The notes beneath the pieces were generated by a model that saw only the letters and a list, made by a program, of their open reading frames with translations, did not search any database and was not told the DNA's origin. Shown piece after piece: positions 62,601 through 64,000 of a stretch of DNA of 64,000 bases (the first letter of the stretch is position 1; the number at the start of each line of letters is the position of its first letter). The position numbers were made by a program, and so were the translations under genes. Location: NCBI RefSeq assembly GCF_041734735.1, contig NC_134889.1:942001-1006000 (forward strand). The letters are read 5' to 3'. The DNA is from Babylonia areolata (Eukaryota > Mollusca > Gastropoda > Neogastropoda > Buccinidae).

Positions 62601-64000
62601 GGCATGGGGAAGGAATAAAGCACATGTCATGTACACAAACATCAGGTATATGACATGGCATAAGGTCAAGAACAGATCAGGTGACTTATGTACTCCAAGG
62701 TCAGATATGTTTCACCCATTCACACACACATGCACTGTTCTCAGCATTCATATGTCACAAGCTTTCAAGACTGTGTGTGGTTACCACATCAACCATTTTC
62801 ATTCTTAAATAGAAAAACAAGACTTCAGTTTTTTGCACCTGCATACTTTTCCCTATCATGATATGCGGTATAACATGTTGTGACCTTGCCTGTAAACAAA
62901 CCTGAATATTTACTGACTTCAAAGTTCAACAGGGATAATGCTACCAACATAGACAGTTGCTATACCAAGCTTGATAAAAACCGGGATGTGAGTTACAAGT
63001 TCTGTTGAGCTTTTTCTGTTTTGTCAGTTCTATGTCTTTCCATGTCAGTGATGTCACAGAGGGAAGACAGACCTACCTGTGACAGGGGGGGCGTGGAGGG
63101 AGGCCATGTCGGAGGCCGGGGCCTGGACAGCCTTGCTGTGGATCAGCTGTTGCTGTAGCTGCTGGGCCGACGCCAGGCGTTCTTCCTGGACCTGCTGCTG
63201 CAGGGACCGTAACTCTGCACTGTGGGCCTGCTGTCGGGCCTGTCACGGCACAACACAACACAGCTATGTAAACACAGCTATGTAAATGACACAACAACGC
63301 AGCTATGTAAATGACACAGCTATCAAAATGACACAACAACACAGCTATGTAAATGACACAACAACACAGCTATGTAAATGACACAGCTATCAAAATGACA
63401 CAACAACACAGCTATGTAAATGACACAACAACGCAGCTATGTAAATGACACAACTATCAAAATGACACAACTGCACAGCTATGTAAATGACACAACTGCA
63501 CAGCTATGTAAACGACATAACAACTACACAACTATGTAAACAACATAACAACTACACAGCTATGTAAACGACACAACTACACAGCTATGTAAATGACGCA
63601 ACACAGCTATGTAAACGGCACAACAACAACTCAGCTGTGTAAACGACACAACAACAACTCAGCTATGTAAATGACACAACAACTACACAGCCATGTAAAT
63701 GACACAACTACACAGCCATGTAAATGACACAACTACACAGCCATGTCAGCTTTAATTCTGGCCACAGTACCAGCAGTAATCAACAGACAGCACAGGCAAA
63801 CACTGCTCACAACCCCAAAGGGACCTCCACTGCAGCAGCAGCATTGTAATAATTCACCATCAAAAAACAAACAAACAAAAAAAAGTCCCAAATTCTGTGT
63901 TCTTTCATGTCCTGGTGTCATTGTGGCCTCAGTCAGACCCACCTCCATTTCAAGGACAGACTTCAGTGTCAGCAGCTTCATGGGCAACCGTCCATGGAGG
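28948..64000 (-). CDS. CEP350: Centrosome-associated protein 350 (CEP350), 3' part, 18 coding exons, 5' end outside window
   Basis: Eighteen exons join in frame (5,806 nt, about 1,934 residues plus stop). Every GT-AG site and phase agrees: 0,1,2,1,1,0,0,0,1,2,1,1,0,1,0,0,1. CEP350 is a large centrosomal and basal-body scaffold that binds FOP/CEP19 and microtubules. The family call rests on three regions. One is the coiled-coil exon at 59202-59515 (DLTSIYGGEDSF, then IMREEEVRAQYQESLLRIR, then ALKEKTRAQL). The second is a CAP-Gly domain at about 35110-35310 (FKGVVTFAPGHWAGVELRT). The third is the C-terminal exon with VDALLVEELREEEADWINYD and DADELAVKMQLTDTIFQSLL, which closely matches the vertebrate CEP350 C-terminus. 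The human protein is 3,117 residues, so about 1,200 residues should lie beyond 64000. Nearly all large introns are minisatellite arrays. Confidence 0.94.
29645..32790. repeat. 32-bp minisatellite filling the last CEP350 intron
   Basis: About 95 copies of CATGTCACTACCTGTGTGAC plus AACAACACACAC, with CC/AC, A/G and short-unit variants (AACACAATGTC). On the minus strand each unit contains CACACAG|GTAGTGAC, which looks like a splice junction. Confidence 0.97.
32795..33485. repeat. ~20-bp minisatellite next to CEP350 donor
   Basis: About 32 units of GGTGTCAGTGAGTCAGGACA with many point variants and GGACAGACA insertions. It ends next to the donor of the 33489-33621 exon. Confidence 0.93.
33489..33621 (-). 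CDS. CEP350: CEP350 exon, acidic EDEYDFSGL segment
   Basis: Phase 0 to 1 (133 nt): EEEDEYDFSGLMGDSQDFFD, then EDFGLSAKQQLPLSPGLKAG, ending GSGTA. It is an acidic aromatic cluster. The donor is G|GTGAGTTG, and a ~20-bp array begins almost immediately beyond it. Confidence 0.9.
33929..35353 (-). CDS. CEP350: CEP350 exon with CAP-Gly domain and PPPTLPKP repeats
   Basis: Phase 0 to 0 (475 codons). A CAP-Gly domain lies near its start: FHEGDPVLVWGRVPATLRFK, then GVVTFAPGHWAGVELRTAKG, then DMDGERDGHRYFSCPPLHGL. CAP-Gly domains bind C-terminal EEY/F motifs of tubulin or partners through a GKNDG loop. Here the loop reads GDMDG, and human CEP350 is also non-canonical there (GNNNG, from memory). An acidic block follows, then about ten Pro-rich repeats of ~15-18 residues on KTPPPTLPKPTSP (34285-34800), PxxP-type SH3-ligand-like. 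Next is an acidic/basic segment with DGLLKDAISQMMHIRR, and the exon ends SPVPVNSPSQEE. Confidence 0.93.
35650..37140. repeat. Composite 34/47-bp minisatellite in CEP350 intron
   Basis: About 36 units. The core is ACAGGACACAGCACAGACAT plus GACATTTCCTTCAC, with or without a 13-base ACAAAGCTTCACA insert. The two forms alternate in a near-regular higher-order pattern. Confidence 0.95.
37150..38162 (-). CDS. CEP350: CEP350 large Ser-rich exon
   Basis: Phase 1 to 0 (1,013 nt, about 338 residues). It is Ser/Glu/Asp-rich and probably disordered: DSRVLSPLDKGGKKSTPSSL, SVAEDVSYSQDFSEAVSQSL, STTYSDFHDLDQEEEDVISS, a short DRSQDHSQDRSQDRSHG repeat, and NSIDAVLGDLLGDDD near the end. The repeated EDV-YSQDF style motifs fit CEP350. 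An array of 34/47-bp units ends within about 25 bases of its donor. Confidence 0.9.
38163..38460. repeat. Two short arrays (23 bp x5; ~30 bp x5)
   Basis: TCAACACAGGGACCACATTG(ATG) starts at the acceptor of the 37150-38162 exon. Then GATAACGGCAATGTCAATCA units run to about 38450. Confidence 0.88.
38600..39725. repeat. Higher-order array: CAGTCAGTGTGA units nested in ~120-170-bp blocks
   Basis: Simple 10-12-bp units (CAGTCAGTGTGACAGTCAGT) are grouped into about nine longer blocks, each ending in ACACATGGAAGGCACCAGAC plus ACACAGAAAGACCCCTGCAG. It is a two-level repeat in the intron before the 39754-39997 exon. Confidence 0.93.
39754..39997 (-). CDS. CEP350: CEP350 exon, Pro/Ser-rich
   Basis: Phase 0 to 1 (244 nt): AYEMYIAQVKQEQQDLEQEG, then KPTVPPKIKQPGPNTAKTRT, then RSPTERSPNYSSSFDGTDSN, ending LHSPALSE. 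A diverged second copy of its acceptor and first dozen bases lies at about 40067-40085 in the intron. Confidence 0.87.
39998..40455. other. CEP350 intron with a diverged duplication of the acceptor
   Basis: A ~70-90-base segment starting at the exon acceptor (CTCGTAGGC|CTGGACACAC ... CAGTTCTACA) recurs once at about 40067-40140 (CTCATGGGC|CTGGACACAC ... CAGTTCTACA). The rest is AT-rich unique sequence with a T run near 40280. Confidence 0.75.
40456..40616 (-). CDS. CEP350: CEP350 exon, coiled coil
   Basis: Phase 1 to 0 (161 nt): ETQSDVSDYEVRIRQLSDML, then RRRRKEADMLKKERSRRMKE, then KLRAQEESLKKQVE. It is a strongly charged helix with a basic cluster. The intron upstream of it is 4.4 kb and mostly repeats. 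Confidence 0.89.
40735..41112. repeat. 46-bp minisatellite
   Basis: About eight copies of ACAATGTTTGGAATAACTTC plus TGAACAGACGATGTAATA, with variable spacers. Confidence 0.93.
41113..41934. other. CEP350 intron, mostly unique, with a SINE 3' fragment
   Basis: No exon was found. Region 41398-41600 holds an irregular TTGTA/TTGCA pentamer tract followed by TCACAACAGATTTCTCTGTG and a T-rich stretch. I read this as the 3' part of a minus-strand tRNA-derived SINE with an (AATAC)n-type tail. Confidence 0.5.
41398..41600 (-). mobile_element. Probable SINE 3' fragment with pentameric tail
   Basis: On the minus strand it reads a body segment (CACACAGAGAAATCTGTTGT) into a degenerate (ACAAT)n tail. The same ~27-base segment, again next to pentamers, occurs near 15500-15540. 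The tRNA head is missing. The family identification is from memory of gastropod SINEs. Confidence 0.5.
41935..43570. repeat. 73-79-bp minisatellite with internal CA-length variation
   Basis: About 21 copies containing ACAGCTGTCAGCACAGCCCG, GAGACAGCAGAGAAGCTGTG and ACATGTTGTGCACCATGCAC. Unit length varies only through an embedded (CA)4-10. Because of the varying CA length, frames of 200-340 codons open in both directions. Confidence 0.96.
43705..44700. repeat. 1-kb polypyrimidine tract (polypurine on the CEP350 sense strand)
   Basis: CTCTCTCTCCCTCTCTCCCA plus GCCTCCCCC-type units, over 95% pyrimidine on the plus strand and interrupted only by CAGCC. The transcript strand is G/A-rich with runs of 3-8 G, so G-quadruplex or triplex formation is plausible. 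Confidence 0.95.
45017..45496 (-). CDS. CEP350: CEP350 exon, Ser/Thr-rich disordered segment
   Basis: Phase 1 to 1 (160 codons). It contains VSTPRTARTDPASTPRSAVD, SETSIAEDVADGSE and SSDDTIINSSVNEEEEAESR, ending SESEESVSHT. Its Ser-Pro/Thr-Pro sites and the SIAEDV motif resemble the later exon's VAEDVSYSQDF, typical of CEP350 linker regions. Confidence 0.87.
45535..45705. repeat. ~65-bp repeat, about 3 copies
   Basis: Units contain CAGTGAACACAGTGATTTAA and AACGTAAACTGCTGTACAGT. The array lies close to the acceptor of the 45017-45496 exon. Confidence 0.85.
46010..46245 (-). CDS. CEP350: CEP350 exon, coiled coil with array at its acceptor
   Basis: Phase 2 to 1 (236 nt): KYLTVREQKLMERRKQASEL, then LRWKQDLDAEEQKVLQLERS, then a polar tail ending VERK. 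The acceptor at TTGCAG|GTACCTG was fixed by phase. The first ~13 coding bases recur in every unit of the neighbouring array. Confidence 0.88.
46246..47073. repeat. ~32-bp minisatellite spanning a CEP350 splice acceptor
   Basis: About 26 copies of CAGGTACCTGTTGTCAACAC plus CCACTGCACCGT, with a 30-bp variant (ATTCTACGGT). CACCGTCAGGTAC is the start of the 46010-46245 exon, and CTG is its complemented acceptor, so every unit repeats the exon-intron border. Confidence 0.96.
47195..47500. repeat. 43-bp minisatellite
   Basis: About seven copies of ACCTCAACAGGCCCCCAGAT plus ACACACACATACCACTGGTC, with a CAGAGCACGGTACAG variant. A two-copy repeat (ATGGCTTTCAAAAAGAGG) follows at 47520-47600. Confidence 0.92.
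47738..47834 (-). CDS. CEP350: CEP350 exon, Lys/Gln-rich helix
   Basis: Phase 1 to 2 (97 nt): DSKSDSEMTQRKAKYKGDKQ, then KMEKQQKIRLDQ. On the minus strand an unusually long pyrimidine tract, roughly 47880-48020, lies upstream of its acceptor. Confidence 0.87.
47880..48020. repeat. Polypurine stretch (long pyrimidine tract upstream of a CEP350 acceptor)
   Basis: GAAGAAGGAGGAGG-type sequence on the plus strand. On the gene's strand it is ~140 bases of C/T about 45 bases upstream of the acceptor at 47834. Confidence 0.85.
48110..48300. repeat. GGACA pentamer and ~65-bp repeat
   Basis: Three blocks of AACCAGCAACAACCCACATC are separated by (GGACA)3-8 runs. Confidence 0.88.
48445..52440. repeat. 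63-bp minisatellite, ~4 kb, in CEP350 intron
   Basis: About 63 copies of a highly uniform 63-bp unit (GTAGTTGGGGGAACAGGATA, TATGTAGGATGGAGTCAATG, ATATATATTTGAAATAAACAG). As 63 is a multiple of three, the minus strand is open for up to 420 codons of a 21-residue periodic peptide (TPSYIYPVPPTTSVYFKYIS). The frames end only where one G of the G run is lost (near 49229, 50548, 50800 and 51932). It lies in a phase-1 intron and has no coding support. Confidence 0.97.
52474..52605. mobile_element. SINE-like insertion within the last units of the 63-bp array
   Basis: About 130 bases of unrelated sequence (GGAGATTATCAGCCGTAGCT ... GGGTCACGGTTAAGTATGTG) interrupt an array unit between GATATATA and ATATGAAAT. 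The minus strand has a B-box-like GGGGTCTGATTCCTGTCC. Family and ends are uncertain. Confidence 0.45.
52783..52825 (-). CDS. CEP350: CEP350 micro-exon (43 nt)
   Basis: Phase 0 to 1. It encodes VEDLSDASDISYAK, with acceptor TTTCCAG and donor G|GTAAGAC. It is short and acidic, and is supported mainly by perfect phase matching on both sides and strong splice sites. Confidence 0.82.
53115..53897. repeat. ~35/70-bp CCACTGACCAC array carrying donor-like copies
   Basis: About a dozen double units of ACACTGCCCTGCCCACTGAC plus CACACCCTCC and CCCCCCCACCCACTGACCAC plus TCCCTCC. On the minus strand both halves contain G|GTCAGTGGG, the same as the donor of the 53898-53975 exon. Confidence 0.93.
53898..53975 (-). 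CDS. CEP350: CEP350 small exon between two arrays
   Basis: Exactly 26 codons, phase 0 to 0: TREKMQQLQGRLGQPAEGHT, then EDDTSM. It is skippable without a frameshift. Arrays on both sides carry copies of its own acceptor (53976-54950) and donor (53115-53897). Confidence 0.87.
53976..54950. repeat. Composite array spanning a CEP350 splice acceptor
   Basis: About nine irregular blocks. Each has ACATCTTCTCC[CT][GA]TGTCTG (15 exon bases plus the acceptor of the 53898-53975 exon), then ACACAACACATCATCATAC-type short repeats and CATTATCATCCATCATCAC. Confidence 0.93.
55125..57270. repeat. 53-bp minisatellite in CEP350 intron
   Basis: About 40 copies of CAGTGTGGGACAGTGTGGAA plus TGATGCTAACAATGTACATC plus AT[CG]ACAGTGAAGG. 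It is highly uniform, with a C/G switch (ATCATC/ATCATG) mixed along its length. Confidence 0.97.
57329..57427 (-). CDS. CEP350: CEP350 exon, coiled coil
   Basis: Exactly 33 codons, phase 0 to 0: AEIDRMFKTEQLAREHRHSL, then LKQHEQIAKMQAE. It continues the helix of the preceding exon. The first 24 coding bases and the acceptor are copied about 17 times in the adjacent 42-bp array. Confidence 0.9.
57428..58135. repeat. 42-bp minisatellite spanning a CEP350 splice acceptor
   Basis: About 17 copies of CTTGAACATCCTGTCTATCT plus CCGCCTGTCAACACACACAC. The first 24 bases are coding bases of the 57329-57427 exon and CTGTCAA is its complemented acceptor. Lengths vary by the CA run (38-42). Confidence 0.96.
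58136..59165. repeat. 31-bp minisatellite
   Basis: About 33 copies of CACTGATGATTGATCTATAC plus ACAGAGACAGA, with GATCGATC, GCTCGATC and shorter variants. Confidence 0.95.
59202..59515 (-). CDS. CEP350: CEP350 exon, conserved SIYGGEDSF / coiled-coil block
   Basis: Phase 1 to 0 (314 nt). It encodes SSLRVADLTSIYGGEDSFNR, then FTMDIVRNIMREEEVRAQYQ, then LRIRAKALKEKTRAQLSLVR, and ends ILKEQAEHK. This is the most family-diagnostic coiled-coil segment: vertebrate CEP350 has a closely similar block with IMREEELRA and ALKEKTRAELAWLEHQ. Charge-rich heptads predict a long helix. Confidence 0.93.
59795..59995. repeat. ~50-bp repeat, about 4 copies
   Basis: CTTTTCTCCACTCTCCCCCC plus TCTGGTGTTAGGAACAGGAA plus ACATGGTC. 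The last copies are shorter, with TTGTGTCAGGAAAAGG. Confidence 0.9.
60238..60357 (-). CDS. CEP350: CEP350 exon, basic/Ser linker
   Basis: Phase 1 to 1 (120 nt). It encodes DGDYSLSFEESATEDRSVKK, then RPSRDAKNRKSASKTPVSEE. The acidic block with SLSFEES followed by a basic block precedes the conserved coiled-coil exon. Confidence 0.87.
60594..60838 (-). mobile_element. Second tRNA-derived SINE family, tail partly duplicated
   Basis: On the minus strand it starts TGGCCAAGTGGTAAGACGCA (A box) and has a B box GGGGTTCCAGTCTGG, then a body (CAGCATGGTGCTGTGCCCTT, AGCTGAGGTATGAATCAACT, GAGCTCTAACTCGGACCATA). Its last ~83 bases occur again in tandem at 60511-60593. It lies head to head with the next SINE. 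The exact ends are not proven. Confidence 0.7.
60850..61235 (+). mobile_element. tRNA-derived SINE with intact target-site duplication
   Basis: The element is 60861-61224. An A box lies in CAGCCGAGTGGTTAAAG, a B box in GGGTTCAAATCACGG, then a body shared with 11589-11939 (CTGTAATCCATGTCAGCGTT, AACGGAGTATGGCTGCCTAC) and a GAAGAAGAAGAAG tail. A perfect 11-base direct repeat CTACAGTCACA flanks it (60850-60860 and 61225-61235), the mark of LINE-driven insertion. It lies in the CEP350 intron between the 60238 and 61301 exons. Confidence 0.92.
61301..61569 (-). CDS. CEP350: CEP350 exon with KTAEDSS coding repeats
   Basis: Phase 2 to 1. It encodes about seven degenerate ~10-residue repeats built on [VI][KR]TA[ERS]DS (KTAEDSSTAVKTARDSSTTV, and so on), then an acidic tail ending EEVP. 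The repeats are low-complexity and Ser/Thr/Asp-rich, probably disordered and phosphorylatable. The acceptor is CCATACAG|GAGCTC. Confidence 0.85.
61570..62275. repeat. 48-bp minisatellite with donor-like GTAAG in most units
   Basis: About 11 full units (CTCACTGTCACTAACACAGC plus AGTATAGCTTACCTCCACAC plus CCCTAAAC) and several 21-bp half units. The minus strand has GGAG|GTAAGC or GGTG|GTAAGC in about 14 places. The array starts at the acceptor of the 61301-61569 exon. Confidence 0.94.
62344..62524 (-). CDS. CEP350: CEP350 exon, Ser/Arg-rich linker
   Basis: Phase 1 to 2. It encodes SRQLLEKAENRRPETKVTTS, then TEYTETFTSLHDTR, and ends PAPSSRSR. A second possible donor 54 bases downstream (after DNEDDNKIQ) would break the frame with the next exon, so the phase-2 donor was chosen. 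Confidence 0.85.
62525..63076. other. CEP350 intron, short repeat then unique sequence
   Basis: Two to three ~37-bp copies of ACATGGCATGGTGTACACAA plus ACATCAGACAT begin at the acceptor (62525-62660). The rest is unique and shows no exon. Confidence 0.6.
63077..63239 (-). CDS. CEP350: CEP350 exon, Gln-rich coiled coil
   Basis: Phase 0 to 1. It encodes ARQQAHSAELRSLQQQVQEE, then RLASAQQLQQQLIHSK, and ends near HAPPVTG. The heptad-like Leu/Gln pattern predicts a coiled coil. The acceptor follows CGTGACAG. Confidence 0.85.
63250..63745. repeat. ~22-27-bp minisatellite
   Basis: About 22 units of ACACAGCTATGTAAATGACA plus CAACA, with ATCAAAATG and AACGAC variants, in the intron before the 63943 exon. 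Confidence 0.92.
63943..64000 (-). CDS. CEP350: CEP350 exon (partial, runs off right edge)
   Basis: The visible part encodes LHGRLPMKLLTLKSVLEME and ends in phase 0 before GTGGGT. Its true 5' end lies outside the window. It was kept because the frame runs directly into the next exon. Confidence 0.75.

Noticed and set aside
1-64000. Retroviral, LTR or other capsid-bearing element remains
   Set aside because: No protease, polymerase, integrase, capsid or envelope-like motif was seen in any frame, and no long terminal repeats stood apart from simple tandem arrays.
1-64000. Assembly collapse or expansion artefact as the source of the arrays
   Set aside because: Cannot be excluded for exact copy numbers, but units carry ordered variants and different arrays have unrelated units, which fits real sequence. 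Raw long-read coverage would settle it.

Overview
The window looks like nuclear DNA of an invertebrate, most probably a gastropod mollusc. The evidence is spliced minus-strand genes with GT-AG introns, several tRNA-derived SINEs of a kind I associate with gastropods (from memory, not searched), and a very heavy load of local minisatellites. No bacterial, viral or LTR-element genes were seen. I estimate that tandem arrays cover about 37 of the 64 kb.

Two protein-coding genes are supported, both on the minus strand and head to tail. (1) 7,024-14,331 is a complete three-exon gene for the zinc transporter ZIP7 (SLC39A7, Catsup family), predicted at 532 residues. It has a His-rich luminal N-terminus, a cytosolic loop with acidic CK2-like sites, and the HNFTDG and HEIPHEIGD metal-site motifs. 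(2) 28,948-64,000 holds the 3' part of a CEP350 (centrosome-associated protein 350) orthologue. It has 18 coding exons in the window, joins in frame across 17 introns, encodes about 1,934 residues, and its 5' end lies beyond the right edge. It carries coiled-coil exons, Ser/Pro-rich linkers, a CAP-Gly domain and the conserved C-terminal domain ending at a stop.

Layout: 1-7,023, ZIP7 3' flank with 37-bp and 68-bp arrays; 7,024-14,331, ZIP7, whose second exon is wedged between a 40-bp and a 47-bp array; 14,332-28,947, intergenic, with a short CpG-rich ZIP7 promoter and long 47/49-, 44-, 40-, 77- and ~30-bp arrays; 28,948-64,000, CEP350, with nearly every large intron filled by its own private array (32, 47, 73-79, 32, 63, 53, 42, 31 and 48 bp). 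SINEs lie at 11,589-11,939, 60,594-60,838 and 60,861-61,224. Fragments lie near 15,500, 41,400 and 52,480.

The most unusual feature is where some arrays sit. At least five intronic arrays or duplications (ZIP7 exon 2; CEP350 exons starting at 39,997, 46,245, 53,975 and 57,427) begin exactly at a 3' splice site, and their unit contains that splice site plus roughly 12-24 bases of exon. The intron therefore carries from one to about 48 decoy copies of its own acceptor. One 78-bp CEP350 exon has acceptor copies on one side and donor copies on the other. The two genes are not known to work together: ZIP7 releases zinc from the ER/Golgi, and CEP350 acts at centrosomes and basal bodies.
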